Shown: positions 34,701 to 48,623 of the stretch, in pieces
How the letters are laid out: every line of letters begins with the position of its first letter
Numbering within the stretch: position 1 is the first letter of the stretch
Source: Sphagnum compactum
Lineage: Eukaryota > Bryophyta > Sphagnopsida > Sphagnales
Direction: 5' to 3'
DNA length: 64,000 bases
Assembly: GCA_965153455.1 (NCBI GenBank)
Contig: OZ234496.1
Coordinates: forward strand, 4,907,207-4,971,206
The notes under the pieces: generated by a model
What the model was told of the DNA's origin: nothing
The model's input: only the letters and a program-made list of their open reading frames with translations
The model's database searches: none
Program-made: the position numbers and the translations under genes

Positions 34701-37700
34701 CAACAAGCTAGTTATAGGCAAATTCATTGTTCCCTCCCTATGCAAACTTTTGTGCAACCTCCTTGTGTGAACTTTTGCATGAACTTTTGCATTACTTCCT
34801 TATGTGAACTTTTGTGCAAACTACAAGCTATAAATTATGACACAAGCAACATGGAATTCTTTTACTCAACCTCCCTAAACATATGTTGTCTTTATTTCGC
34901 ATCATCTCAAAGTTGTGCAAGTTGCACACTTGTTGCCTTCTTTCTTCGCTATCTCCTTGTGTTAAGTAAGTTGTGGACACACTTTTTTTTTTTTGATAAT
35001 TCAAAGGAAACTCCCTAAATCAGTCTTCTAACTCAAGTTGTGACAATGCAAATTGAATAGGAGATGTTCTGATTTTTATTCAAGCTACTAGTGTTGGCAT
35101 GTTCTTGGATTTTCTAAGTTCAAATCTAAGTTTTGGGCTACGTTCTAGGGTCTTTAGACCTTGGAACCTCCATTGGAACCTAATTGGGTAATTGACTTTT
35201 TAAAAATTGACTGAAACTTGAATTAAAGGTGCTACCCCACTTTACCAAGGTTCAATTCTTTTATATACATAACTACCATTTTATTAAATATATATAAACT
35301 TGGTTTTACATTTTAAACAAATTATTAAATTACATTTGATTGGTTGTACATAATTAATATTACATAATATTTATCCTGAATTGTGTGCATTAAATGAACA
35401 AACTAGTATTACACCAAAAAAAATTGGTTTAATTCTATGTAAAGGATATGGAATCAAACCTTGTTTTAAACCAAAGTAATTTAATTTTTTCGTGAAAATG
35501 ACAAGAACCAAAGGTTTTAGAAATCCAATGAATTAGTCCTAAGTTTGGACCAAGTGTTCCATTTGGAATCAAAAAATTGTACAAGACTAAAACCTATCTC
35601 ATTGAATGTATTAGACAATTTGATAACTTATATTGCATTCTTGTGATGGGACAATGCATAGTTACACTATCACTTTAATGAATAAACCTCCAAATTCACC
35701 AATGTTGATTTTGCAAAGGGAGTGTGACAATTGTTTTGGACATACTCTCATATTACTTTTTTTCAAATGTTTTTTATATGCAACTTGTAAAAAAGTTGAC
35801 CCTACCAACTTTGATGTGACCACACAACTTCTAGACCTTCTTCACTTTCTCCATGCTCACAATTTGACTATATAACAAGGTTTTTCTATTTGATCATCTC
35901 CTAACACTTGTGTGTAACCAAGTCCTTTATGTGATCCACACATCAACTATAACCTATCACACACATCGCATGGGCCATACATGGCAAGACATTTTGTACC
36001 CTGTCATATGTTGATCCTTATGTCATAATAATTTTAAGGTGTTGTCTTCTTATGACAAAAATGTTACAGAAAAAAATGTTCATTGTTGCTTGTTAATGGA
36101 TATATTTGTTAATGTTGAATAATGTAAGAGGATGGAAGGTTGTGATATTAGTGTTTTTTTCCAATTTTCTGATGTTCCACCAAAAGTGGTGATGGAACAA
36201 AAAAAAGTTTGACTAAAATCTGTTTACAAGACAAATAGAGAAGGAAAAAATCTAGGAATCCTATTATATGCTGGTGAACCATTAGGACCTATTAGTCAAA
36301 TATAAATTTCAGAAGAAGGAAGTTAGAAATCTCCCAAAATCCTCCAAAAATCTTAACAATTTGATAACTTTTTTCTTTGAAATTTAGCTGTTTTTCTACA
36401 AATTTTCCAAAAGGTTCCTTTGACCATGTTGCTTGGGATTTTTAAAAACAAAATGGTGATTCTTGTGCATTGACTACCATTTTATTTTATTTTGGTGATT
36501 TTTTTTCATTTTAAACAAAAAAAACGTCATTTTGACACATACAAAAAATTATTGTGAAAAAAATGGCCCTAATAATTCCCTTGAATTTGAAACATATAAA
36601 TAATCACCAATTTTTTACAAAAGGTTCTAGCAAGTTGCCAAAATATATAAATATTTTTATTTTTTAAACTTTCATATCTAGTCTATAGCCAAACTTGGTT
36701 AAGTCATCTTTTACATGATCACCAATTTGGTTATAACACAATATTGAAATAAAAAAAACATTGCTACCTACATCAATGACATTATGTGAAATAATAAGAG
36801 GGTTCAAAATCCCAAAATGAATGGATATGGAAGATAGGGGAATTTTCAATTTGCATGTTAATTTGGTTACTTTCATTTTCCACATCAAAGTAAATTGTTG
36901 GCATCCTTGCATGGATTATTTAACATACATATTTGATTTAGACATTCAAGTTTAAAGCCCTTGCCGGTAATTTAGTTAACCCAAATAGGTTTGTTTTCTT
37001 GTTGCCTATAAAGTAGTCATAAAATAAAATAATGTAAAGAAGGGGATGACAAATCCTCGTGTTGTGGGATATCTCATTTTAGCCATGTGTAAATTTCAAC
37101 ATGAGTGAGTAGGAGACCATTTCAACATGTTGGGACCATTGTGCCAACTAGAAATCAAAGCGCCCCCTTGCATGAAGTTCACCTTAAACTTGGTGCATGA
37201 ATAACCAAAGAATTCAAAATGAAACAACTACCTAGTTACATGACCATTGAGAGCTACCTAGCCAATCAAGACCTTATAACGGATCATGTTGTTTTTATGT
37301 CACATGATTTCCTTCCTGACAAGGCTACAAATTACTAGGTTTTCACTTTTTGCCAATAGCATAATAAAAAAAATTTACAACTCTCTACAACCATGACAAT
37401 AATGGTTCCCAATATTTGATCTTCTAATGCTTAAAAAATGCACTGGAAAATGAAATTTGTGCAAGGAACAATAGTTCTAGTTAAATAAGATACAAAATAG
37501 ATGTCACAAATATTTCCAGAATCATTGATTTACATTATTAATGTAATGTTTTATGTGATTGTTACTCAAATTACAAAAAAACGTTTCGGCAAATTCAATA
37601 GCAGTAAAAACATAGTTAATTTTTCATTCCAAGCATGGTTGAATTTCTTGAATGCTTCCTTTTAATGCTAACCATTTTTAAGTGTTAGTTGAGTTTAAAG

Positions 37701-40491
37701 AATTGGGTCACTAATCTTTGTATGGTACCCTCAATCTATCTCTAGTGGTAAGGTGTTGTATATAAAAGTGAGTATGTAGTAAAGTAGAGTTCATGTTTAA
37801 GACCTCATTAGTTGTGTTTTTCTTTTTTTAGCTTGTTGTTGGTTGTTGGAAATCCGATCTTGATTTTTTTAAAAACTTAGTGTTGGAGATAATCGACCTA
37901 GTTCTCAATATTTTTAAATATAAATTATAATCTGGTTTTAAGGTATTTGGTTGTCATTCATTTTAGAACAATCGGTTCTCAACACCGGTTTTCACAAATT
38001 CAATTCTCACTTTTAAAAAATCCTCCCTACTAAAGTTTTTTGTAAAGTGACCCTGCTTTGACCTATTTGGTGCCCTTCTTTCGTCACCAAACCTTCTTTC
38101 AAGCTTTAAGTTCACTATTGACACACTCCCAAGCTCCTTGTTAGGTTCAAGGATGAGCCCAAGGTACAAAACAGCGGAAAGGTTAGGAGTTCGGGACGCG
38201 CTCCCTGGTTCTCAGCACTTTAAAGGGGGTAGAAGGGCGTGCTGGAGCTCCGGGATGGGACTAGGAAGAGTGATAAGTGCTTTAGTTACTCATTCAAATC
38301 CGTATCAAACCAACCAACACGTTGGTTAGTACTATGTTGGAACACCTTTGGTGCTAAGACAAGCCACGGGCCACTTGAGACTCACAAGACTCACCACGGC
38401 CCAGACTCGGGGGAAGCCACCACCTTCCCCCATATAGTATACTCTGCACCTCTCCGTGAAGGCCACATCCAAATGACTTTTTGTCCAGGGACTCCCGCAA
38501 CTTTGCGGGGCCATAACTTCGTGCTCAGACCTCCAATCGGGTCGAGGTTTGAAACAAAGTTGTAGCTCTCGTCAAGATCTTTCCAACGGTGTGTTGCATG
38601 CCACCTGCACGCACAGAACTCGGGTCGATTCTCAACTTTTCGTGGTCGAGAGTTAAACTGCCAGTTTTGACTCCTGACCTTTCTTTTTGCCATAACTTGT
38701 GTTTCAGATGTCCAAATTGGTCATACGAGCCCATTTTAGACATTTACACTTCAATAGCTTTCCAATGATATAAAGAACTCCTCAAGACGAGGTGTTTTGA
38801 CCCCTACGATCGCTCTCTGAAAGTTCGGGAGTCCCGATGGACTCTCAAGCTCCCCTCTTAGGAGTGTGAGTCTTCATCCTCGCACTCTTTTAAGACTAGG
38901 GTTGCGAAAACTATTGTAAATAAGAATTTTTTTAAAATATGGGAATAAAATGTTAAAACTTAGGATTTAATGCACATGGTTTGAAATCATTTATAGTTGT
39001 AGTACAACGAACATCGCCAATGAACAATATTGATTAGTAGACAACGATTAAAAAAAGACATATAGGATGAAATTTAGAGTATGAGGTCCCATTGAATTTT
39101 ATTTAAGTGCAATGTATTTTTTTTCAGTAGGTTTTAGAAATTTCATCCTTTTTGTGATTTTATGATTTTTATTTCTTTATTTTATGGAAAAATGGATTAC
39201 CTATTGGGTTGAGAATCAGACCTAAGTTTAGCCTAGATGGGAACTTGGGTCTCAATTTTGAAAACAAATCATTGAGACTAGTTTTTTCTTAACAATCACT
39301 TGACACTTGACATGTATTTTTTAAGTTCCTTTTCCTATATACAAAGGTGAGAATTGGGATTGGTATTTTAAACCCAATACCTTCCCAAGGTATCAAGTTT
39401 TTGAACAAAAAGAACATGATCGATTCTCATGATGCTCGGTTTTCAGCTTAGTGAGAACCAAAAAACGTGAAATGCCCAACATTGGAATGCACTTAGGAAA
39501 CTAACGATGGGGCTCATATTTGCATCAAGCCTATTGGTCTTTTCATCTTAAAACCAAAATATTCATTCATGGTGGATTTCAATATGATATTTTTTACATT
39601 GCTGTATGGCTTAGAAAGACTAGGCCCAAATATAGGGACAATGCAGATGTGCTATACTATTCAAGTTATCCTTGTAGTATGGATTATATGTGTGTTGACA
39701 ATGATGGTTGTATGTGACGACATAAAAATGCATGACTATTGTTAGGTATTTTTTGTTGGTTACATTTCTACATCTTCATTATATAAATAAATTGAGGTAA
39801 GTAAGCTTAAAACTTGTTCTATTGTGAACACAATTTTAAAGATTTAATGTGTGGGATATAATTTCAAGTTGTGTGATTTCAAATCACTTTTTGCGTTTTG
39901 AGATTTCAAAACACACATGTTTAGTTGTTACTTGTTTTCTATGGTTTATGTAAGTTTTTTTGGCATTGAATTTGTGTGATTTGCATGGTGTTTTTTGGGC
40001 TTGGATTCTTATATTGTTACATGCGAGTCATATTTTGATTTGGATCTATTAGGTATGATTCAAAATGTTTTTATATTATGTTGCATGTATGTTGACAACA
40101 ATGAACCATTGTAAGCATTGACATAAGATACATGATATATCAACTCTTTTTTTTAACAAAGTGGTGCAAAATTGCACCCAAAAAAGTTAAAAGAAGACTA
40201 TTCTTTTGTATATTCTGAAAAATTTCACCAAATTTGATTACACCTCCAAAAAGAGTTCACCACATGTAAACAGGTTCCTAGTTTTAATTCAGGTTTTTTT
40301 GCGAGATTTTCTATTGTTTCCATGGATGCTACATGCTTTTTGGGATGATGGCCTATAGTACTCCATCACCAAAATGGGGAAAAAAAAGGCTGGTGAAGAT
40401 CCTACCAATCATGGATTCTGAGAAATTTGAACATTAATTGGCCCAGAACTTGGAACCCCTGGACACTGACAAGCATGTGGGTTTTCATACA
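31792..40491 (+). repeat. Second copy of the spacer plus part of the right arm
   Basis: It is colinear with 9657-17490: shared anchors include the AT-rich block (32000-32900 with 9870-10770), the GGTAGGTA tract (33115 with 10950), the 82-codon minus frame (36664 with 14440) and the arm sequence from 38040 on. Its left boundary joins the equivalent of 5261 to that of 9657, with no left arm. It carries an extra 789-bp insertion at 38121-38909 and a local inversion at 37688-37785. Homology ends at 40491, within GGGTTTTCATAC. Confidence 0.85.
38121..38909. mobile_element. 789-bp insertion with 7-bp target duplication (probable solo LTR)
   Basis: ACTATTG at 38114-38120 is repeated exactly at 38910-38916. 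The uninterrupted target occurs once in the first arm copy (near 15925). The insert is clearly richer in G and C than its surroundings and contains a TATA-like CATATAGTATA near 38431. If the duplication is counted as 5 bp (ACTAT), the element begins TGACACAC, as an LTR would, but it does not end in CA. It encodes no protein. A solo LTR or other non-autonomous insertion is the likely explanation. Confidence 0.65.
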
Positions 40492-40833
40492 TGTTTATCC
40501 CAACAATTTTGGACGTTGGTCAAGCAGCAGGCTCATGGAATTGGTCACCAAACAATCAGAACATGAACTCCACCTACTTTGGAAGGAGGCTCCAATGTGA
40601 TGACCCAATTTGCACCTTCATACCGCAAGGTTTTTTTTGTCGACTGCAGGTACTTTTGTTACCATTCCTAGTCAATTGCATTGGAGAAACTTTGTGGCCA
40701 AACTAGTTGGGAGTGAAAACTTACATCCCAAGTAATCTAGAAAATTCATGCAAGACCGTATATCCTGCATTATGGAAGCTGTCCATTTCAAGTTCATTTG
40801 ATCCTACTTCATGTGATTTGGCATTTGTAATGT
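40489..40833 (+). pseudogene. Roco fragment C (end of COR exon 3 plus intron)
   Basis: It matches gene B from 23627 onward: FIPTILDVGQAAGSWNWS, YFGRRLQCDDP, FCRLQ, then the donor GTACTTTTG and intron sequence parallel to 23780-23975. There is a small in-frame insertion (NNQNMNSTYFG). No last exon follows; the sequence switches to UBP downstream DNA at 40834. It is a truncated, non-functional remnant of a third Roco copy. Confidence 0.8.
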
Positions 40834-40985
40834 AGGGAAGTACACTTGGAATCAGGATTGTACAAAGTTGGTAAAGGTGGATTGCAAATGGCTCATCCAG
40901 ATGGTGTAACATGCAGGACTTTGTGAGTGGTTTGCTCAAAGAGATGGAGACCAGGCTCCGTCACCTATTCAAAGGATTGTGAAAA
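40834..40985 (+). repeat. Third copy of UBP 3'-flank segment
   Basis: GTAGGGAAGTACACTTGGA to CAAAGGATTGTGA parallels 4526-4677 and 31040-31190. It abuts the Roco fragment directly, so the third cassette has lost everything between the Roco intron and the UBP downstream flank. Confidence 0.8.
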
Positions 40986-43900
40986 TGGGATCAGAAACAT
41001 GACCTAGGAAGAACCTCAGAAAACAACATTCAGGACTGCATTTCACTGGACAACATGCTCACTAGGCAGCATTTAGGCTTGCAAAAGTCAGATGATGAGG
41101 ATGTTGTCTGCCACTCTCTTTTTTAATTGCAAGGTGCAATCTCTTGCATGCATGAACTAAATTTGTTTGTCCTTCCTTTCCTTCCTTGTGGTGATCAGAA
41201 AATTGTGGTATTTATTGGTTGGTCTGTGGGTGTGGGTTTGCAAACTGTGCATTGGGTGAAGGGTGCAAGCTTGCCAGTTTACGGCAAAATGCCCCTCTGA
41301 AATTGTTCTGTAGTGGCATGGCATTTCTCCTTCTATTTGTCTTTTGACTTGTCTTCAAAACTATTAAAATTCTTGGATCTTCGTGACAACCTGTTGATGG
41401 TAGGAAGTTAGCTCCGGGTAAATAAATTAAGCTTCCTAATGACTAAATGATGTGCGAATGATGACAATAGGCAATGTGACCAATAGATTAGGGACTCACT
41501 GGTTAGGGTCTTCCAGGCTCAAAGGGCAACTCTTGTGTTGTTAACTGATGGTTATTGTTGTTTAGAGGTTCATCCACTTTCCTGTTTGCTTCAAGTTCCT
41601 GGACCTTGGATGCTGGGATTTCTGTCTATTCTCCATATGCGGGAGCTGAAAGCAGGTCTAATGTGGGGAGAATTTCAGTAAATGGGGCGGCTATTGACTT
41701 ACCTAGGTGCCCAGTTCTCAAATTCCAGTGACAAGTAATCAAAACTGATATATGGGGGATTTTTTGGAATCCTTCGAATGGTCGTCCATGGACCATTCCA
41801 AAGACAATTTCAGAAATAACTACCTCATTTTCAAGCCTAACTATTTCATTTCTTTCTTGATAACTATCTCCCACCTTTCCTAATACCTACCTCCATTTTA
41901 TAACTACCTCATTCTTTTTCACTATCCATCAACATGGATATGAAAAAACAAAATAACATGTGTCTTTTCATGTCCATGAAATGTTTATCAATTTAATTTA
42001 AATTTGACATTGATATAAATAATGATGTGTTATTGAAAACCATATGAAAACATAAGAAAAAAATAAAATAGTTGATTGTCACTGGCAGTGCACAGCAACA
42101 CGGAGCTCAAATACATATGTATGCACATTTATATATTAATGGCAAATAAAATTTTAAAAATATTTAGGAAAAATGATATAAGTATCATATCTAAGCTATT
42201 TAGAAACATTGACATATAGGATAGTCATCTTCAATATCTTAAATATCTTACTTGTATGATTGTTCTTGAAAATATTTTAAATATGGTGGCTCATTTTGTC
42301 ATGTTCTCTTTTTCTTGTAAGCATCATGCTTCGTAAAACTTTGAATATACCTTTGTGGTGTTGTTAATGTGACTTGAGGCCTCATGCCCATATTTCATGT
42401 CTCTGGAGCACCAATTTGGGTCTTCCATTTTAACTTTAATCTTTTGAGAGGTTTCTTTGTTTTGTTGTCATGGCTGCCAGGGGAAATATTACAAAGAGGG
42501 TTGCTAATGAGGCAAGTTCTTCATATCACCCTTCAAAGATTCTAATATGAAGTAACAAATCTGTGTGGAGGTTGCATGCTTGGGAGTCAATGCTGTCATC
42601 ATGGGTAGTCAAGGTGCACATTCTTCTCTGCTGTGTCCACTCTAGGAAACCCTCCCATTGTAGTCACCCTTATGGTCACAGATCTGCTTGATACCTGGTT
42701 TATTGAAGGAAATTGTGTGTGAGATGGGGTGGCAAAGACCAATTTTGTGGACTTTGAAAATGTGTCAAGGGAAAGTGATATCACAATTCTATAGTATAAG
42801 AAAACTTGTGAACATGATGTCTGCAGCACTATGCTATTTGTAGTCAAGGCTGCCTTGTGCCAAATTTTGATAGTGGTCCCTGCTGCAAAAACCTCAACAT
42901 GTGTTTCTAACATAACCATTCATGCCCTTTATTACAGGTATTCATTGTGCTAAGGTCATTTGTTTCTAGTGGATCAACATAGTAGCTTGTTTTGCTTAGA
43001 ATTTCCAGTTATCTTGGTGTTGTGTGCATGGTAGGTGCTGGTGCATGAAATTGTTGCTGGAAGACTTGTCTTGGAAGTTTCAGTGATTACTGTGTCCATG
43101 GTGCAAGTACCAGAGGACAAAGATGGTGATAAAAACCCTCCTCACTGTTCACACTCTAATCTCTACCCATCTCCACACCCAGTCCTGAGGCCTCCTAGAT
43201 TTGAGACTCTGACAACTAACCTATAACTGAAATCTGAGAACCTGCACATTAGATATGTCCAGCAATTTTTCTGTTGCTTGTGCTTTTATTATTGCATGCT
43301 ATGGTTCCTTGTGTCAAGAGACAGAGTTTGCCAGAGTTATCTTTTTCACTTTCTTTCCTTCGCTGTCTACCACTTGGTCAACTCAAAAGGTTTTGAGGTT
43401 CCTTTTAGAAAAACTTCAGCAACTAGGTGCAGTTTCACATGTGTGTGTTCAGAACTCCCTGCCTATAAACTTGATAGAAATTTCAGAATTTCCAACATGT
43501 GTCCTTTGCAACTAGATTAGCTGTCTGATCTTCCAACTTCTGCTTTGTTGTATACATGTCATGGATTTGTTTATTCAACCTCTGTTGGTCTCTCTAGCTG
43601 CTTGTCCTGAACTTACAGAAGAAAAAGGAAACAAGACTTTGGATTTCAGGCAGCATGATCCTGTAAAAGTCAAGCAAAGGGAGAGGGCAGCATGGATAAT
43701 GGCATGGGAGAAAATTTCCTGACACACTATGGGGTCTGCTGGTTCACCTCTGCATGCAATTGGCCCCTCCTAGAATGTGCATTGGATTTTGTGTATAATG
43801 CCACCTCTGATCTTTTTGGCATCTTCTTCTAGGGTGTACTTCTTTGGGCAGAGAATGCCAGGTTCAGGAAGTTGCCCAGTTTGCTGCAAGAATTGGACCG

Positions 43901-46900
43901 GAATCTGGACAGTGAATGGGGAAGGTGTTAGTTGTTCAGGTGAAGGATGCACAGGAATGGTAGCAAGCATAAGTGTGGATTTGTGGTGTTTTGCAGCAGT
44001 TGTCAGTCTGAAAGGGGGCAGAATGACTATAAAATGCATCTACAGTGTTCAATGTGCATCAGACTTTGTAGAGGCAGTACATGCAGACTCAACGGGGACT
44101 CCAAACTTCAGGAGTGCAACCATGCAATGCAAGCCTTGTGAGCTTTCCTCTGTGATTGAGAAGCAATTCAACTGTTTGGTGCATTGATTGGTGATTTTCA
44201 TCTTCCCCTTTGGTAAGCACTTCTATCCTTGAGTCTGATTTGGGAATAGAAGCAATGATTCTCTTGGGACAGATGCCATGGGATGTCAGAATTTCACTCC
44301 CTTATGTGGTTGTGTGCAAGTATTCATACACTAGAGAGAATGCAGGATGGTCATGATGTAAAAGGACATAATGATGGCATTCATAGGTCTCTTCCTGTTG
44401 TTGGTGATCTACAATAGTGAGAACCAAAGATTCATACACATTGCTCCATTCACATGCCTAATAACCAGAAAGTATGCTTTTCATCATATAGCAAAGGACA
44501 CGAACCCAAAATGTGTTGGAGAGGGTCCTGGTACCAAGCAATAGAGAGTACAATTTTAACCTGTTACTGTACCCTTCAACCTAAGGGATGCTTACTGGTC
44601 ATCTCTTTGATGCCCTCGTGCTTGTTCTCACACACAGAGTGTACATTGTTTTCTTGGTGCTCATTGTTGTGGTGTTGTGCATCTTTGTCTTGATGGGAAA
44701 TCAAGGAATTGGAGGTCAAGTTCTGGTTTTCTTTAGTTTGGGTGTGTTTCCAACTGAGCTGGAGAAAAATTGGCCACTTCAGCAGGGATTTTATCTCTTA
44801 CTTCACCTTCATTGTGATGTGCTATTGTCATTCTCTTGAAGCTGACCACCTTTTGTGACTTCTTTTGGCCTTGGCCTTTGCCTCTTCTCAACTCTCATTT
44901 TCACCTCTCCATCAAGTACTGAGATGAACCAGTGTAAATTGTTCATCAATGTTTGGATTCTATCATGGTTCTCATGAAATTAAATTGGGGACTTGAAGTT
45001 GGTGTTAACGGGGTTTTTTTATTCCTATTAAGGTTAATTCACCTCTGTATTTTTTCAACAACGGGTTCCTAAAGTAGCAATAGGTACATATAACACACAC
45101 AATAAAACTTAAGCTATTACAAATCCTAAACTAACATGTACACAAATTGCTCAAACTTGAAGAAAATAGGCTGAAAAAAGAATGATCCATGTTCCATAAT
45201 TCAAAAGTGGAAACACATAATCATGAATAAGATTCAAAAATCCCTCAGCAGGTTTGTCCTCCTAGTCTTATACGGGCCAATTCAAAATACAATAGTCATA
45301 ACTGAATATTATAAACAGTTATTAAACAATCCAAAATTTCAAAAAAAAAAATACACCTTGCTTAACTACCTATCCAACTATCAACTCTATCTAAACTAAT
45401 AATCCAAAATTTCAAAAAAAAAATACACCTTACTTAATTAATTATCCAACTATAACTTTGTCAAATACAGGTTCTACAGATTACCTATTGACTAACCTGT
45501 CAACCTACGTTCTTAACCTAGTCATTAACTACTAGCTTTAGTAACTAGTTAGGTTAATAGTACATGTTAGTTCAAATAAGAGGTTATGACACCTGTTAGG
45601 TTTAATAACCTGCTTATACTATCAACCTATTAAATCACCTATTACCAAATCTGCCTAACAGTTGGATTCAAGATTCCTTTTTTAGTTTGAGCTTTATTTG
45701 CCTTTGCCTTCCCTATTCTTCATGGACAACTCCAGATGATTCCTATCTTGGGGATCCTGGCTGTGATTTAAACACTCTTGAGAACAGAACAAGGGATCGT
45801 TAGCATTAGGAAGACTTCACCCAGCTCAGTGATCTGAGGCTGCAGGTGCTCCTGTACTGCTGACAAAACGGCACAAAGTGTGGATTGATTAAACTCAAAG
45901 AGCAATTTATCATTATTCATGTGAGTATTCTAACATCTGATATCTCCAGGTGCAGGACTTTGTGTCTGGAACTGAACCAATGTAAATTGGAGAGCGGGTT
46001 TCGAATAGAGCTTTCTCTATTGTCATTCTCAACAATAGGTCCTAACAGCTATCTGCACAGTCCCAGAACATCATGATATTGTGTTACAGTAATTGAAATC
46101 TTTAGACATAAGAGTCCAACAAAATCCACACCTAGTATGCACTTTTGTAGTCTTCTTCCAAAAATGCAAAACATGTATTCTTTGTATGAGACTAGCAAAC
46201 AATTATAGGAAACACAATTATGATTCTCTGCTACCATTGCAGACAACACAACCAAAACATCTGGAAAGGACATGTCTCTGCATGCAGGTAACTAATGTTG
46301 TATTGACCTCTGTGGAGATGTCCATTTGGTCAGCAACATTGATTCCTTTTTCTTTTCAATATTCTGTTTTCTGATTTGGGTCTCTGGTGCATGTTTCTCT
46401 TGTTATGCAGGAGCTTTGTATGAAACTTCCAAAAGTTTGCAGTGCAATTTTAGCCACTTCCACAAAGGCACAAGAAAGTGTAAATGTCCAGTGTCTTAGC
46501 ACCATGAGAGAGAGAGGTAGTGGAATATGCATCGGCCTCTTGGTCTCACTTTCTCTAAGGTCACTGAACAGCTGATTCTATATTCAAGCAAGTAAATCTG
46601 TTTTCCGGAGCAATAAAACTCATTACTCAGAGCATGGGGCTCCAAACACTCCCTTGGTGAGAGTGTGACCAAATCTGCTAAATTTGCAACATTCTTAAAG
46701 CGAACTCAATTCAGCAGTCGATTCCATATATCAGTGAGTAGTAGTCTGCTACCTGTTCCTTGCAACTCTACAGTACATTAGTACATTACAGTGAGTGCTT
46801 TGCTATAATTTTGAGTTTGATCAAAACAGATAGGTCAAACTGTTGCAGATTCACAATTGAATGGTGCTTCTGCAGGTATTATGTGCGGAAGTGTTCAGCA

Positions 46901-47593
46901 TCCCACAAGTTCCTTTCTTTTCAAAGTTCCTACAAGAAGTTGGCTCGGAGGAAATCTTCTCCCAAGGAGCACTGAGTTCACCACTGTCCGTGGATTTGTC
47001 AAAGTTGAGTTGTTTAGAGCCTCCACTTTGGTTGCTGGGGTTGCTCTTGGATCTATAGTTTATTCTCAGGAACTTTTCTCATCTTACCTCTTCAACTTTT
47101 GAGCCTGCAGCGTGACTATTTTTCACCTTTGCATATTTGAACATTTTGAGGCATGCCAAAAGTCATGGTTTCCCTTACGCTGAAAGTTGTCCATGAAATA
47201 TATGCGCAATAGTGCAGATTCCACTTGCAATTCAGTGTGAAGTGCAGCCTCTTCCTTCTCCAGTCTCCTAGTGTTAGTACCTTAAGTATTATATTAAATC
47301 TCTCTTCACCTTTGAATAACTGACAAATGGAACATTTATGGTCAATCTAGCTGCTGAAAACGGGTTTCCACCACCCCAATATAAACAAGATAGTGAGAAA
47401 AAAAAGAAAAAGAAGATGGTTGCAACTCTTGTAAATTCATATTAAGTAGCTATTTGATCTGAAATTCGATGGTCCAGGAGTCCTAAACCATGAACTGTAT
47501 TGTTGGGGGTGGTTGGGTTTAAGGGCTTAGGTCCAATGGTTGGGACTTATCTTTGGAGTTGGGTTTCCATTTTTGCTTGACCCAACTCCTTGC
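40986..47593. other. 6.6 kb with no recognised gene
   Basis: The region has intermediate AT content and looks like transcribed or intronic plant DNA. 42546-42930 is a diverged direct repeat of 28130-28480. The longest plus frame (43777-44187) is Cys-rich, and another frame over the same bases is Cys-rich too, but neither has a clear zinc-finger spacing. Other frames (41626-41874 minus, 43035-43226, 46387-46575, 46857-47102) give no family match. I cannot support a gene here. Confidence 0.5.
45328..45464. repeat. Two 73-bp tandem units
   Basis: AATCCAAAATTTCAAAAAAA starts at 45328 and 45401; both are followed by ATACACCTT.CTTAA and TATCCAACTAT. Confidence 0.8.
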
Positions 47594-47880
47594 CTAAGTC
47601 TCAACCCATGAAGCCAAAAAGTATAGCCACATAGTCATATATTGGTGATGTTATTATTGTCATGGTTAAGGAAGCAATATCAAATATGTCTCTCAAAAAA
47701 TCAGTAGTAGTTAGGGCAGCAATTGTACATACTTGTAAAAAATTCAAACATAAAAATGGAACTAGTGTGCAATTCAATGCCAATGTTGCCATTGTCATAG
47801 ATCAAGAAGAAAATCCTAAAGGAACTCGTGTTTTTGGTTCAATCACTCAAAAATTACAAGAATCCGATTTTATCAAATAA
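47594..47880 (+). pseudogene. rpl14: Plastid rpl14 (ribosomal protein L14), 5' truncated
   Basis: Reading starts at KPKSIAT-stop-SYIGDVI, equivalent to the region before HIGD, and continues as KEAISNMSLKKSVVVRA, NPKGTRVFGSITQKLQ to a TAA at 47878-47880. About 30 N-terminal residues are missing, and the last ten or so are replaced or truncated. The first part has a stop. Confidence 0.85.
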
Positions 47881-47904
47881 TTTCGTTGGTTGTTGAAATA
47901 TTAT

Positions 47905-48192
47905 AAATGAGGAGGGGAAGTACGTTGGAAAGTTTCAGGGAACATAAGAAGATAAAAACTTTTTTTTAGTTTTTGCACTAGGATACCAGGGGAAGAAAAA
48001 AAACCCACAAATAACTACTTTACAACATATTAACAAACCCAATTTAAGGAATTATCCCAACCATCAAAAAATTCCCAAAGTTCTAGGTGGAATACGAAGT
48101 GTTATTCCTTCCACTTCTCAAGGAATTGTAACGGATTGGGAGGCACGCCAAAAAAAATAGGAGGAAAAAAATAATGTTATGTATTGTAATTC
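47905..48192 (+). pseudogene. rps8: Plastid rps8 (ribosomal protein S8)
   Basis: Recognisable blocks are EGKYVGKFQ, FFLVFALGYQGKKK, NYPNHQKIPKVLGGIRSVIP and STSQGIVTDWEARQK, in rps8 order but with stops and frame changes. It follows rpl14 as in plastomes. Confidence 0.8.
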
Positions 48193-48289
48193 ATCTACAT
48201 CTTGTTTAAACCATTTTGCATGGGGGAATCTTCATAAATAAAAGAGGCTAGCTAGTGCTATATTTACCAATGAAAATAAATCCCCTTTA

Positions 48290-48504
48290 ATGAAGAAACA
48301 TAATTTAATCGATATGGAATGTATAGTTACTGAATCACTCCCCAATGATAATGGGTGCAAAGTTCTAACCCAAATTTTGGGAAAAAAAGACATAATTATA
48401 TAAGAATACTACCAAGGGATGGGGTTAAAATAGTATTGAGTCACAATGATCTAACTAAAGGACACATAATCTGTCAACTCCTTACCAAATCTCCAAATGG
48501 TTAA
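48290..48504 (+). pseudogene. infA: Plastid infA (initiation factor IF-1)
   Basis: [20 protein letters not shown] at the start and [20 protein letters not shown] at the end flank a frameshifted middle (ILGKKDIII). The length is close to the usual 77 codons. Presence of infA argues against most rosids, which have lost it from the plastid. Confidence 0.82.
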
Positions 48505-48623
48505 ATAACTCTTTGAAATGGAAATGGGAGATAGGGAAAAAAAATTAGAGGATTTAATTGGCATAAATTTAAAATCTCTACATTTTTTATATTTTTGATT
48601 GTATTGGAGTGAGGAATACAAAC

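Noticed and set aside
43777-44187. Cys-rich frame as a zinc-finger gene
   Set aside because: Cys spacing fits no finger, two overlapping frames are equally Cys-rich, and no splice or homologue support is visible.
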